Of a stretch of 64,000 bases of DNA, positions 11,773 through 23,789 are shown piece after piece. Made by a program: the position numbers and the translations under genes. Origin of the DNA: Zhengitettix transpicula (Eukaryota; Arthropoda; Insecta; Orthoptera; Tetrigidae). Within the stretch, counting starts at the first letter, position 1. Each line of letters starts with the position of its first letter. The stretch is taken from NCBI GenBank assembly GCA_037074705.1, contig CM073595.1:24516501-24580500 (forward strand). The letters run 5' to 3'. The notes under the pieces were generated by a model. It did not search any database. It saw only the letters and a list, made by a program, of their open reading frames with translations, and was not told where the DNA came from.

Positions 11773-12310
11773 ATGAAACGATTTTCAGGAAGTTCATTCA
11801 CAGTTCCAATTGAAACACCAAACTCTTATCGAAATTATGGCACACCTTCCCCAGCATTTGAAACCGTTTCTAATTCGGTAAATGAGTTTAAACGTGGTCG
11901 GATATCCACAAGTGAAGAAAATCGTTCCGGACGTCCACTGAAGGAACTGATTGACAAACACCCTAAGTAATAGATTTTATAAATACTTTAAAAAATTGTG
12001 TCTCCAAAAAAATATGGGTAAGATGGTGTCGCGTTTCCTCACAGTCTTTGGCCGCTTAAGGAAATAAATGAACAAACATTTTTACATTTTGCCAACCATA
12101 AAGTGATCTTCCATCAATGAAAAATCACGTTCGGTGACGAAAATTGTTGAATTGAATAATTAACTACTGCTGCTTCCAGTATATTAGGACCCCTGCATTT
12201 TTTTATTATCCCTACTTCCCGAAAAAAAAATCTCGTCAAACAAGGAGTTCACCGTCGAAACACGGGTCTTTATTTTTTAAGGACCTACCGATAACTAACT
12301 TTTGGGTCAT
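11773..12310 (+). pseudogene. Mariner-type transposase relic
   Basis: The first 66 codons resemble the N-terminal DNA-binding part of mariner transposases: YGTPSPAF.TVSN.VNEFKRGR, then a SGRP-like turn before the catalytic domain. The frame then decays; a piece like the SRFLTV motif follows near 12019, and a C-terminal-like piece lies near 12265-12310. No terminal inverted repeats were found. It is clearly more diverged from the mariner copies at 18466, 22563 and 32875 than those are from each other, so it is an older and different lineage. Confidence 0.65.
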
Positions 12311-12654
12311 ATTGAAGATGTTGGAGAATCCAGAGCATTTAGTTACAACATTCAAAGTCTGCTGCCGTTTTACTGGAGGACATCGCCAAGACGTCAGCCG
12401 ATAACGACTACAGGCGCCAAACTTCACCAACGTACACGACAGGACGGCAACGTTCCAAAGATACGCGAGCCAAACGTTGCATAAATATGTCATGACTTGT
12501 TTTTGTCATGTATCGATTTCAATTTTCACTATCCCTGTTACTAAGCAACCGCAAGGAGAAATAATAGTATCAAAGAATTATTTGTTTCTGTGTCTGTTTT
12601 ATAAATTTCTTATATAAAACAAGTATTTTTATAGTACATAGTCAAAGTATGAGA

Positions 12655-12740
12655 TCAGCCTCGAAACAGAGGCCTATTTTGAGGACTTACCGAAAAATCT
12701 ACATTAGGCCATATTGAAGATCCCAAGTGAATTATGTTAA
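12655..12740 (+). pseudogene. Possible mariner C-terminal fragment
   Basis: One frame reads AYFEDLPKN, like the conserved AYF..LP motif near the C-terminus of mariner transposases. A related stretch occurs at about 12268-12325. Nothing else of the protein is visible. Confidence 0.3.
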
Positions 12741-13068
12741 ACTGACAGGAAATTGTGTTGAGAAATACAAATAAATCAACATAAAATATTGTTTTCTGGT
12801 TGATGACGTTTCCCATTAAATTAAATATGTCAGAAACTATCGCTTTAAAATATGAGCGTAGTACGAATTTCAACATTCTTCTCTTTAAAAGGTTAAATAA
12901 AATTATTGAAATGTAAGTTAGTATTATTCGTTAATTCTTATATAACCTAGACTTCTTCGGAACCATGAGTGCAGATTACGAAAACACTTCACCTAACTGT
13001 GAATATTTCCAAGTGTAGAATGATGCATTCAAGATCATAATACGGTATCACGTAAAGGATATATATAT

Positions 13069-14515
13069 TGTAATAAACAAATAAGAGACTCCTATCTTTG
13101 TCCATCGTTGTGGTAGCCAAAATGTAATAACCACATAAAGGCATATAAATAAAAAGAATAATTTTTATGACCAACAAATAAATTTATTAACATGAAAATA
13201 ATTTACAAATGAAGTTATCATTTTACCATTATAATATGAAACTCTTGCTCTCATGGGTCTCTACTGGGTTTGACAACGGACAGAATCAAACCATTAAAAA
13301 GACCCAACATTTATGTTTTTAAATTATACAAAAGTACCTACTAAATTTATTTATAAACTTAACCTATAGCTTGCTTCTAACTTTATTATCAAAAGAAAAG
13401 AACGAGATCTGACTGTTATCCTTTAATAACGTTTACATTTGTTAATATTGTACATTCCAACTTACGGTTTCTCAGGTCTTCTTCGACTCGTTCTTTAGGC
13501 ACACACTTTATAGCCCTGACATTCACTCACTGACTCTAACACAATATCACTGGTTCGCCGATATCTGGTTCTCCATATACAGCGAAATATTCCAGGTGTT
13601 CGTTGTGCCACTCCTTGACGTCGTTTGCTGCATGCAGGTCAAATTCTCGTACTCATACAGATAGAGCTTCTGTATGTTAAAAATGTTCATAGCTGTTTTA
13701 GTTTTGCTGACTGTCTCTATCTCCTCTCCCACGCTAATTGTCTCTATCTAACTGTCTAACTGTCCAACTCTTCGCTGCGTCCTCCGTCTTTCTCCCGTGC
13801 TAACTGCCAACTGTCTCTTCGATGCGTTAACTCCAACTGTCTCTTCTCCCACGCTAACTCCAACTGTCTCTACAATAGGTGATTTCCTCTATATATACCC
13901 GTTATCCCCCTTGTTTTTCTCTTGTTGCTAAGTTTCGTTGCAACGGCGCGGTGACAGAATTCCATTACTCTAATTTTCGTTCCGGCCACTGGGGTCCTTC
14001 CGCCTTCCGAACCCCGACAATCGTGACAGGGCCTGGACCCTCATCATCCCAAGCAAGTAATTGCGCTATTCGACACGCTCGCAGCTGCTGTACCTCGTTC
14101 CCGCAATCACTCATGACTTGTCGGCTGCTCTCTTTTGTCCGACTCGCACAAAATCCCTTCTTGCAAGTCCCAAGTACTTGTCAGGTCATTCGTCAGAGAC
14201 AAAAGCCTGCTCTAACATAGCCCCTTTGGGAACATCTGCTCGCCCACGTTCTGCCCTACGAATTCTTCTCGCCGTTTCCTAAATCAATAGGCTACTGGAG
14301 TCCTTCCGCCCTCCTTAGACCTAATTGTCGCATCGTCACACTCTGTCTATAAATTACGGCTTCCTCTCTGCCGCTCACCAGCACTCATCCCAAACAAATG
14401 TCTTACCGCTCCGTCTTGTCACCTCGTGACAGGACCCGCGGCTACCCCTCCCACGCACTCTCTCCACGACACGTGCGCCGTCTCCAATCCAATGCATTAT
14501 ATTATATGCATTACA
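13069..14515 (-). mobile_element. LTR-like element, copy E
   Basis: Runs from TGTAATAA to GCATTACA with ATAT on both sides (13065-13068, 14516-14519). Inside the left end, on the minus strand, a sequence resembling a tRNA-Lys primer site (TGGCTACCACAACG) is followed by a second LTR-like end; the two ends of this copy match at about 13 of 16 positions. It is the longest copy (1447 bp), partly through a short-repeat expansion. Several open frames at 13547-14282 show no retroviral protein features and are probably noise. Confidence 0.65.
13705..13875 (+). repeat. Degenerate minisatellite in LTR-like copy E
   Basis: Repeats of variants of aactgtctcttctcccacgc and ctaactgtc occur six or more times with variable spacing. 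Confidence 0.75.
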
Positions 14516-14519
14516 ATAT

Positions 14520-16180
14520 ATATAAAAGGTTGTTAATTAGTTTCCTGGCTAAAATATGATTCAAGACATAAAATTACAAAATTATTTAACAGGAATTAGA
14601 AACAGAAGAACTGGAAACAGCGTGCTAACCGTAAGGTTTCCCTCTTCCTCAGAGAAGCTTTGGAATAACTGGTTACGAACTCAGTTCTCCAGGGATATTT
14701 CTGCGAGGTCGATCTTACTGAATGTTTCATATACGTCCAGTTCGATAACTGTGCACTGAACTGCATACACCGCTTCAGGGACAGTAACAAAAAAAAATGC
14801 CGCAGTGTGGTAAGCATGGCTCTAACTCAGTCACACTTAATTAAAAAAAAATTCTTTCCGTTTCACAAAACTGCTACGGTAAAATAAAATCAACGCCTAC
14901 TGGACGGGGCGAATATAAAAAGGATATCACCGACGGTAAATATCCCCCAAAATTTCCCAGTGATTCTATGAAATTTCATTTGAATGTAAACAAGTAGACG
15001 AGGAGCAGGATTGTGTCCCAGTGTGTATTAATACGAGCGTGAAGTCTGTATTGATCTATGAACGTCTACGCGAAGCCTGAGGATGCTGAGAGGAGAAGAG
15101 CGTGTTCGAGATTGAGAGGCAGCTTTAGACAAAGTGACAGTCAAATTTGACGATCACTCCTTCCCGTGTTTCGTCACTTGAAGGAAGTTTTGTCCCTGAG
15201 TGTATACTCAAACGATTGTCCCGACTCAAATTTACCTTTATATTTTAGACTTGACACGAGTATGGAGATCAATTAAAAATCAATATAAGTCATAAGAATA
15301 TGAAAAGCGTCACGTTTTTATTATTTAATATATACTTGTGGAAAATTATATTTTGCAGCTGTCTCCTCGTTTTACCGCCCGAAATATTAGATTCGTCTCA
15401 ATGAATCTTACATTTTAACGTTATTAATAACGGGAGAGGACAGTTTAAGACCTTCAAAATTAAAAAACCCGTTCAGCAAATTTTTTTTAAAAAGGTTACC
15501 TAATCTCGAGATGGTGGATGACAGCTCTCGATATTGTCAAAACTCCTTCTAACGTTTCATCGAAATAGGTTCGTCGTATTCTTGTGAGAAGCCAACAACG
15601 TTTGTAAACGTCCGTTATTTCGTCTGCAGGTGACGGATGCCATTTTCAATATCACTAAGAAATTTCTCAACGTCTAATACTGACGATATTTTTAATCGTT
15701 GCCGGAGATAAGACTGAGGAGGAAGGTGAGCCAGTGTCACTACTGATCCACATTGTGTCATGACAGTCTGGGAGCCTTCTCACAGGCCCGTAAAATTTCA
15801 CAGCTGTTGTTCTACTTAATTTAGGATATTTGAAACACCTATGGTGGTGACGCGGCGGCCTGAGCAGTCTCAGAATTTCGAGACCGCGAGAGAGATCCCT
15901 CGCCTTTCACGTAGGACACTAATCCGCGTGTCCCGTGCTCGTAAAGGTAATCTTTCCAGTCTTAACTTATGAATGATAATGCTTTCCTATGCTCCCTGAA
16001 CTCGTCACTTAAACATACGCCGAGAAATATAAAAATATGAACTATTAATAGGTTTTTTTTCTATCTTATACTGGAAGAATATATGAATTTACCTGAGAAA
16101 TGTAAAAATGAAAATTCAGAAATGAAATATTTCGTTCAGTTTTTTTTTTTAATATTTTTCCTAACTTGAAGATGGTGTGC
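14520..16180. other. Unassigned sequence
   Basis: Mixed composition. Open frames at 14556-14817 on both strands have no signature. No repeat relation seen. Confidence 0.4.
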
Positions 16181-16185
16181 GTATG

Positions 16186-16340
16186 TTCCGCATACTAATG
16201 CACACCCGTGGAGAAAATGTAACGTGTTCCTTTCGAGCCGGGAACAAACACTGTGGGGGTAAGCCTTGTCTACCTCCCCCAAAGGCAGGGGTGGAAATTT
16301 TTAAACATGCTAAAACGGATGATATTTGAGTCGGATAAAT
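16186..16340 (+). mobile_element. Helitron-type fragment H1
   Basis: Shares with the 30449-31225 element the blocks acactgtgggggtaag, ggggtggaaat and gatatttgagtcggataaata. The start (gtgtgcgtatgttccgcata) matches the proximal end of the copies at 45400 and 51650. Both element ends are missing. Confidence 0.6.
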
Positions 16341-17040
16341 ATTTAACTAAGATTTACTGTACTGAAGTTCTTCAAAAAAAAATTCGCGTGGTTTCTGGAT
16401 GATAAACGAAATTCTAAGACCCCTTTTGAAAGAATTATTCACTGACGATTCTTAATTTCGGAAATATATGCAATTAAACTTTCAGAGCGTTTGACGCCAC
16501 CACCATCAGTGACCCGGTCTTTGTCCGACTACCTCTCAGCGTTGCTCGGCGGAAAACACCTTTGGAAAGAATTATTCACTGACGATTCTTTTAGGTTGTT
16601 GGTGTAGAATCACATTCGTACATAAACGTGGCGTGCAGACTCTATTCTGACGTAAAATCATTGCAAAACACGTGGGAGTAGAGAGAATGTTAAAAATCGT
16701 GTAGCCCGTTAATATATAAGATTACGTGTTACGTATTCGTACAATTTATTCCGATGTGTTCGGATGACACATGAGTTAAATATAGGACTTTCATATTTTT
16801 GCATGTATTTTATGGTTAACTCCGTGTGATGTCATCACGATTGTTTTGGATGTATTCGGCAATGGTACGATTATGACGTCATTACTTTTTTTCTGAGAAA
16901 AGCCTAAGTTTACATTTTTGGGGGGAAGTTGCTGGGGTTGGCAGCGCTGACAGCATTGACGTCAGTTGTCACGTCTTACACTGCATCAAAAAATTCAATA
17001 TCGCGGCTCGTTCCGTACAGTAAATCCAAACCAAATATTT
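16341..17040. other. Unassigned sequence between Helitron-type fragments
   Basis: A 31-bp block with gaaagaattattcactgacg appears twice, at about 16427 and 16565. Otherwise no recognisable feature. Confidence 0.4.
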
Positions 17041-17084
17041 TTCGGGGACAATAATATGTTTTTTTGTGTATAAATTCAATCCTT

Positions 17085-17335
17085 TTCGGTATGAGAGCGG
17101 AGCACCCTTAGGGGTGGGGGTGAAGAGGCGTCAATAATATCGCGAAAAGAGCCGAAAGTGAAGTCGAATTCCCAGGGTTGTGGATGTCGTTGGGTCTAAT
17201 TATGATAGTCAACTTGCGTTTTAATACCCAGGGGCGGCAGTGGCCTGCGACGGAAATTTTCAAACAATGTTAAACGACCGATATTTGCGACAAAAATATT
17301 TTCGAGGTCAGTGAGATTGATAGTATTTTTACCGA
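17085..17335 (+). mobile_element. Helitron-type fragment H2
   Basis: Contains caccc..aggggtgggggtg, ggaaattttcaaaca and a ccgatatttgcg...aaatattttcgaggtcag block, in the same order as the internal units of the element at 30449-31225. It may have been one element with H1, now separated by 700 bp. Confidence 0.55.
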
Positions 17336-17339
17336 TGTT

Positions 17340-17834
17340 GTATCCAGTTGCATTATGCAGATGGTAGAGTGAGAAAGCCTGGACCTCACACGCACGATAT
17401 CAACCCTTGAAGCTGGTGGAGGCAGTGTTATAATTGGGACTTTCAATTCGTATGGAACAACATATGAAAAGATCAACATACCAAACTCTCTAATATGTGG
17501 ATGGTGTATCCTAATGGAGATGGCTACATCCAATGTCACGGTGCTCGTATTGTTCAGGAGTGGTTTCGGTCGCATGAGGGTGACCCACACAATTACCAAA
17601 TCTCAATCAAATTGAAAATTTGTTGGCCGAACTTGAAAGCCAGCGTATCACCAACCGTCAAATCTCACACAACGAGGCATGGATATTCATCAGATTCCTC
17701 GCATCACCTTTCAAGTATTTCTTAATAATCTGGCCAGTCGGTTGCCAAAGTCTCAACGTTCACCTGTTAAATTATACTGGTATCTTGTGCGTAGCATTTC
17801 ACCTCGATGTTGCCACTAACTCTCACACCACTTG
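17340..17834 (+). pseudogene. Tc1-type transposase relic
   Basis: Three frame-shifted pieces lie in the order expected of a Tc1 transposase catalytic domain: a piece with GGGSVIIGTF near 17410, a piece with ARIVQEWFRSHEGD near 17545, and a piece with LNQIENLLAELES near 17607. These match the Tc1 motifs around the second and third acidic residues. The usual QDNAP motif is degraded to QCHGA, and the SPDLN motif is split by a frameshift. No terminal inverted repeats were identified. The element is dead and appears to abut Helitron-type fragment H2. Confidence 0.7.
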
Positions 17835-18463
17835 ATGTTGTGGCGTGCTAATGTGAAATTAAATAAAATATAGAAGAATTTATTTCTAATTGTGCAGATA
17901 AACGCAAAGGAAATTAAAAATAATAAAATAAAAGTTTTAAAAGTGTTTATCACACTTGCAATATTGCTTCTCGCTGTGGCCGAAGCGACCAGTTGGAATT
18001 GGTACGAGCTATTACTAGAAACATGGGAAAATGCAAGAATTTATAGGAAATATGATTAAAAAAAAGTTTGGTAAGCAATGGGTTCGGCGTCAAGATTGCA
18101 TGACGCTCCCAGAATCGGCGGAACGGTGAATCGGGGTAATTCGTACACCAACACAATTGTAGAATGAAGATTTCTTGAAGAAGTAAAGACATAGGAGAAA
18201 GGAAACTAGGTTGACCGGGCCAGTGAATCCATAGGGTCAGACTGAGTTCTGGGACGCTTTAAACCCACCGAGGCTTCCCTCCATGGCTTTACCGCACCTA
18301 AGAACCCTCAAATCTGGTGTTGACTACTGGGCGCGCTTAACGGATATCGAACAAACCCGCACGTGTCGCCTAGAGCGTAGGCTTCTAACGCGCAATAAGT
18401 TGCATAATCAAATAAATACTACCCACTATATTAGGGTTCACTGTTGGATAATTAATACGTATG
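17835..18463. other. Unassigned sequence
   Basis: No recognised feature. The region ends at the TA target dinucleotide of mariner M1. Confidence 0.4.
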
Positions 18464-18465
18464 TA

Positions 18466-19667
18466 CGAGGGTGGTCTGAAAAGTTTCAACGTGAAGATGG
18501 CAGAATTAGTAAATAAGAGCCACTGAATTTCGTTGCTCATCTGTTGACAGTTACTAACCAAAGTTTCAGCCATTTTGGACGCGCATATGTTACGTAACAG
18601 TCGTTTGAGTGAGTTGATGTGAGTGGTTTTGTGAAAACGCAGAAAATCGAGTATTTCTTTTTGAAAGGCAATACGCCTATACAAATCAAAGATTAGTTGG
18701 AATATGTGTATGGGGTCACTGCACCATCATTTACTACAATGAAATTTTGGGCAGCTGAATTTAAACGTGGCCGTAAGAGCTTGGGAGACGATGAACGTTA
18801 GGGACGTCCAAAAACTGCAACTACCGACGAAAACATCGCCAAATTTCACCAAATGGTGCTACACGACCGCAGAATTAAAGTGAGAGAGATAGCAGAGGTC
18901 ATGAGAACGTGTTGGTCACATATTAAATCAACATTTAGGCACGAGAAAGCTGTCCGCGTGTTGGGTGCCGCGTTTGCTCACGTTAGACCAAAAACGTGTT
19001 CGAATGAACATTTCCAACACTCTGTTGGCGAAGTTTAGGCGCAATAAATCCGAGTTTTGGGGCCGATTAATTACTGCAGATGAAACTTGGATACATCATT
19101 ATACGCTCGAAAAAAAATACAGTCCAAACAGTGGACTGCAAAGGGGGAACCGGTTCCAAATAAAGCAAAAAGTGTTGTTTCGGCTGGGAAAGTGATGGCG
19201 ACTGTTTTTTTGGGATAGTCATGGAGTTATTTTAATCGATTTTCTTCGAAAGGAAAAACCATTACAGGAGCATCATTACTTGACAAGCTGAAGGCAGAAG
19301 TTGCGGAAAAACGGCCACATTTGCAGAAAAATAAAATCCTGTTTCACACCTCAGCGGTTGCCATGGCGAAAATCCAAGAATTACGGTTTGAACTGCTTGA
19401 CCATCCAGATCAAGCCCCAAGCGACTTCTTCTTGTTCCCTCATCTAAAAATTGCGCTCGGAGGACAGAGATTTCCGTCAAATGAAGAGGCAATCACCTTC
19501 GTGAACACTTATTTTGCAGAGAAAAACGCCGAGTACTTTTTGGACGGGTTACAGAGATGGGAGAATCGCTGGGAGAAGTGTGGAGAGTTACAAGGTGGCT
19601 TTGATGTAAAATAAAATTAAAATATCTTTTACCATTGTTGGGTCGGAAACTTTTCAGACCACCCTTG
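18466..19667 (+). mobile_element. Mariner element M1 (irritans-like), dead
   Basis: Terminal inverted repeats start cgagggtggtctgaaaag (18466) and end cagaccacccttg (19667), with TA on both sides (18464-18465, 19668-19669), the standard mariner duplication. About 1.2 kb separates the ends, normal for mariner. The transposase relic (about 18652-19611) keeps the FKRGRKSLG segment, the first catalytic region (DETWIHHY) and APSDFFLF. It has a TAG stop in the DNA-binding part, another at the SLGDDER position, a frameshift after EVMR, an extra T near 19207, and a deletion that removes the segment with the second catalytic Asp. M2 and M3 share most of these lesions. Confidence 0.93.
18652..19614 (+). 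pseudogene. Mariner transposase pseudogene in M1
   Basis: Readable pieces are: a helix-turn-helix part followed by FTTMKFWAAEFKRGRKSLG-like sequence, the linker with KVREIAEVM, the piece with TLDQKRVRMNIS, ITADETWIHHY, and LFHTSAVAMAKIQEL...APSDFFLF to the C-terminal RWE..WEKC. Mariner transposases of this clade normally have about 345 residues with a DD34D triad. Here the step from LFH directly to TSAVA removes about seven residues that include the second Asp, and HPD..APSD lacks about four residues before the third. The comparison with the usual sequence is from memory of the family. Confidence 0.85.
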
Positions 19668-19669
19668 TA

Positions 19670-20713
19670 ATTATGAGGTTCTGCACTTTAGTGGATAGTC
19701 GCAATAACAGATAACCCTTGCTGCTCGTCGCACTCCCAGAGGTGACTACCCGAACTTAAAAAAAAATCGTTCACTAAGGGGACGTGCAGGCTTTCTCTTC
19801 TCTGGTTTCCAAGTAAAGTGTTCGTTCCGTTCCGTTTCTCCGGGTCCCAAAACGAAAGTTGATCCTGTTTGGTCCCCCAACTTCCCTATCATTCACTGGG
19901 AAACCAATCAAGGACCATTCACCCTTTTACGTCACGTGCATGGTTTTTTTTCCCACCCTGACGCGCTAGAGGGACCTTGGAATCTTTGGGAAATACGGCC
20001 TTTATTGTCCTGGGTCTATTTTTAACCTGGGGAATGTCAAGCTAAGCATACGGGCACACGTGCTTAGCTCTTCCTCAAATCCAAAATCTGTCCACAAGTT
20101 TAAATTAAACTTACAATACACAAAAATCGCGGTATAATTTTCATGCACGTTATGGTCCTGTTCAACGGAGTGGAAAGTCAAACATTCACATCAAAAGAGC
20201 TGCCCGTGCAATTAATTGCTAAATGACATTTATAAAAACTTTCAATCGAGCTGTCAACACGGTTTTGTTTTCTACGCAGCGTCGGTGTGAACTACGTAAC
20301 CGAAGCTGCATTTCATTTCGTGACAAAATGATTTCTCTCCGCTGGTTTGAAATTGTATGGGCTGTAAACCAATTTCAGCGTGTGCAATTTTAGTATGGAG
20401 TGTCTCCCAGGATGCAATAGCGCTGCCTACGCAAAGCCGCCTCTCTATAAATACGTTTCCAACAATAATTTGAGCTTACGCGGAAATATTCAAATAATTG
20501 AGTTTAATCTGATCGCTGGGTAATGACCGGTTAGTGAGGTAACAGTGATTAGTAAAGTGAGCTTTATTGAAGCTGTAATAGTTATATAACTAATCAATCA
20601 TCGATCTGTAGAAGTTGGGTTCGTAAATGATTCACAGATTATGTTTAACATTATTAAATTAAATACTCTCAGACGATACAAGGATGAACTATTAATTTAT
20701 AATTTGTGAAAAT
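19670..20713. other. Unassigned sequence
   Basis: Relatively GC-balanced at 19700-20060. No coding frame or repeat relation recognised. Confidence 0.4.
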
Positions 20714-20985
20714 GAGAAGGGAATGCTGTGTTCCCACAGCAAACTCCTCTCCCGGTATCGGAAGGGCGTCGGACAAGCACCCAAAGTCCGACCTACCTGA
20801 TGCAGGTTTTTCTAGGGTTTTTCCTGCATTTCTTTAGGGGAATGCCAGGTAGGATCCTTAAAATATAGCCCGGGGGCCCTAGTAACCCTTGGCTACCTTC
20901 CTCTACCCTTCCGCATCCCCCCTTTCAAATCCCTTCCTATGCTATTAAAGGGGAGTTGCCCAACGTGGATTACCCTCATTGTCAG
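20714..20985 (+). mobile_element. Poly(A) retroposon, family R, copy 3 (fragment)
   Basis: Matches family R from gagaagggaatgctg to ggattaccctcat. Both the 5' head and the gtagcctgttgccc plus poly(A) end are missing. Orientation is plus, opposite to the copies at 3370 and 3917. Confidence 0.85.
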
Positions 20986-21039
20986 ACTTTGAGTTCTGTA
21001 CCAATGCTCATGGGCCGAAGAAAGCGAAAACAATTTCGT

Positions 21040-21238
21040 TTTTTTTATATTGATTTATTTAGTCGCATCAACAGCTCTGGTCATTAGCGCCCCAGAATGG
21101 GAAATCATTTTTTTCTAGTCGGGGGACTGATTTTCCGAGAGTTTCTCTCAGGCACACAAGCATCCATGCCCTCCCCTGGATTCTAACCCGGGACTTAAGT
21201 GATGTGAGGCAGTCACGCTGACCCCTACACCACAGGAG
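21040..21238 (-). mobile_element. tRNA-derived SINE, copy 2
   Basis: The reverse complement has the tRNA-like head (ctcctgtggtgtaggggtca near 21238) and a B-box-like ggttagaatcc with one change. The shared body (cccccgac, gcgctaatgac, agctgttgatgcgact) and a short A-rich tail follow. It lies about 50 bp from retroposon copy 3. Confidence 0.85.
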
Positions 21239-21936
21239 GTAGGCCACATTTCTTCTTTCACTCTCACTGATACAATTCCACCATCTTTTTTATTTTCTTC
21301 GTCCCCCCGGTTAGTCACGTCTCCCAGATTTTACGTACGGTTAACTTCCATCCCCTAATTTTCAATTTTCTCTGTTATGTGCCAGTGTTTCTTTAAAAAA
21401 AGCAGCTGCCGTTGCAAAACGTGCCACACCGTCTGCCGAATTCCTACCGGCTGTTCGTGAAAAACAACCTTCATATGCGGCTAGCTCCGAAGCTAGTTTA
21501 ATATTTTTAAATAATCCGACTACCTCACGTATAAATTTACACCTCACAACAAATTTCGCTTTGACTCCACGAGCACAGTCGTAGAAACTTATTCTACTCA
21601 AATTCAGTGATGCAGAATAAAATGTTTCGATAGCTGAATAATTGGTTCATGGCTGATCACGTTACACTTTTCGTGGTATTTTTGCTGCTAAATCCTTTCC
21701 TATAATTGACTGCACCAATTTGGTCGGTATTTTTTAAATCTAAAAACAACCCACACAAGGGACATTTGATGTACAATATATGTTGTTAGCTGCGATTGGG
21801 ATCGATCCCGGTGGCAGTTTAATACAGATACATAAAAAAGTATAACAAATAAATAAATTAAACAATTTTTAAAGAAGAAAAAAATAAAATAGGTCTTAGA
21901 AATTTTTCCAGAAAATTTGGCCACACTTCAAACACT
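21239..21936. other. Unassigned sequence
   Basis: Nothing recognised. The 79-codon minus-strand frame at 21362-21601 has no signature. Confidence 0.4.
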
Positions 21937-22560
21937 TCACTTCACTAATGTAAAATATAGACATGAAAATCTTTTTAGAGGGAAAGAAATATTAAAAGTA
22001 CACTTCACGAATCTATTTAGATTATTTTTAAACCTTCTCATTGGATGATTAACTCTGCCAATCGATCTCTTTAGAAATGACGTCTGCTTTTTTATGCGGT
22101 CTCGTTCCGATTTTAAACATGTCATCACCTCTGTTAATGTAGGTTGGTTTTTCTATATTACCCAGTATGTCTTCCCACGATTTGTTCCCCATGTATGATT
22201 TTTAAATTAATCGCAAAGTTTATCTTTCTTCAGTCTGGTTTCCAAAGATTCCCACTCTAATTTCTCTGTCTTTTCTCGCCCGTGACCAGATACCCGTATT
22301 AAAAAATTTTCGCTACGTCTCTCTGAATTTTTTCTAGGCCTTCTATGTGGCGTTTCTATAAGGATCCCAACAACTTGCACCATACTCGAGTTTGGGACGA
22401 ACCAGAGATTTATAAGCAAGTTCTTTTGATTTCATGCTTCCCTTTTTTAATATTCTCATTACAAAATGGATGAATATCCAGGTTCTTTGAGGCGCAGACT
22501 TATTCTTCCCACCATAGATGTTTAGTTCAAAATGATTCCTAAATATTTGCAGCTATTTAC
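21937..22560 (-). pseudogene. Non-LTR reverse transcriptase C-terminal relic, LINE-a
   Basis: Read on the minus strand from 22560, pieces match the end of a CR1/Jockey-type reverse transcriptase in order. They are NSCKYLGI, a piece like LKKG...IKRTCL near 22440, a RVW-CKLLGS-type segment, GLEKIQRDVAK near 22345, KLEWESLETRLKKDKL near 22240, and the tail KKQTSFLKRSIGRVNHP near 22065, ending at a stop at 21937. Frameshifts and stops separate the pieces. Mariner M2 interrupts it just upstream of KYLGI. Whether sequence beyond M2 (23788 on) continues the same relic is unclear. Confidence 0.7.
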
Positions 22561-22562
22561 GA

Positions 22563-23785
22563 CGAGGGTGGTCTGAAAAGTTTCCGACCCAACAATGATA
22601 ATATTTATTTAATTTTTATTTTTTATCATAGTCTCCTTGTAATTCTCCACACTTCTCCCAGAGATGCTCCCATCTCTGTAACCCGTCCAAAAAGTACTCG
22701 GCGTTTTTCTCTGCAAAATAAGTGTTCACGAAGGTGATTGCCTCTCCATTTGACCAAAATCTCTGTCCTCCGAGCGCAATTTTTAGATGACGGAACAAGA
22801 AGAAGTCGCTTGGGGCTAGATCTGGATGGTCAAGCAGTTCAAACCGTAATTCTTGGATTTTCGCCATGGCAACCGCTGAGGTGTGAAACAGGATTTTATT
22901 TTCTGCAAATGTGGCCGTTTTTCCGCAAGTTCTGCCTTCAGCTTGTCAAGTAATGATGCTCCTGTAATGGTTTTTCCTTTCGAAGATAATCGATTAAAAT
23001 AACTCCATGACTATCCCAAAAAAACAGTCGCCATCACTTTCCCAGCCGAAAAAACACTTTTTGCTTTATTTGAAACCGGTTCCTCCTTTGCAGTCCACTG
23101 TTTGGACTGTATTTTTGTTTCGGGCGTATAATGATGTATCCAAGTTTCATCTACAGTAATTAATCGGCGCCAAAATTCGGATTTATTGCGCCGAAACTTC
23201 GCCAACGGAGCGTTGGAAATGTTCATTCGAACACGTTTTTGGTCTAACGTGAGCAAACGCGGCACCCAACACGCGGACAGCTTTCTCGTGCCTAAATGTT
23301 GATTTAATATGTGACCAACACGTTCTCATGACCTCTGCTATCTCTCTCACTTTAATTCTGCGGTCGTGTAGAAGTATTTGGTGAAATTTGGCGATGTTTT
23401 CGTCGGTAGTTGCAGTTTTTGGACGTCCCCAACGTTCATCGTCTCCCAAGCTCTTACGGCCACGTTTAAATTCAGGTGCCCAAAATTTCACAGTGGTAAA
23501 TGATGGTGCAGTGACCCCATACACAGAATCCAACTAATCTTTGATTTGTGTAGGCGTATTTCCTTTCAAAAACAAATATTTAATAACAGCTCTATACTCG
23601 ATTTTCTCCATTTTCACAAACACACTCACATTAGTTCACTCAAACGACTGTTGCATAACAACTGCGCGCCCGAAATGGATGAAACTTTGGTGAGTAACTG
23701 TCAACTGATGAGCAAATTCACTAGTTTTTATTTACTAGTGCTGACATCTTCACGTTGAGGTCGGTAACTTTTCAGACCACCCTCG
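22563..23785 (-). mobile_element. Mariner element M2 (irritans-like), dead
   Basis: Inverted repeats are cgagggtggtctgaaaag at 22563 and its complement ending at 23785. The right side has TA at 23786-23787. On the left, TA (22558-22559) is followed by an extra cga before the repeat, as if the first three bases were doubled. The transposase relic on the minus strand carries the same TAG in the DNA-binding part, the same frameshift after EVMR, and the same deletion of the segment with the second catalytic Asp as M1 and M3. It retains VDETWIHHYTPETK and APSDFFLF. It is inserted in LINE-a. Confidence 0.93.
22616..23612 (-). pseudogene. Mariner transposase pseudogene in M2
   Basis: Minus-strand pieces in order: DSVYGVTAPSFTTVKFW and FKRGRKSLGDDERWGRPKT (frame 23183-23533), then, after a frame change, TLDQKRVRMNISN with the DETWIHHY catalytic region (23011-23265), then MAKIQELRFELLDHPDLAPSD to the C-terminus (22616-22867). 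It is the copy with the best-preserved central part of the three, but it has the shared lesions and cannot encode a working enzyme. Confidence 0.85.
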
Positions 23786-23789
23786 TACT

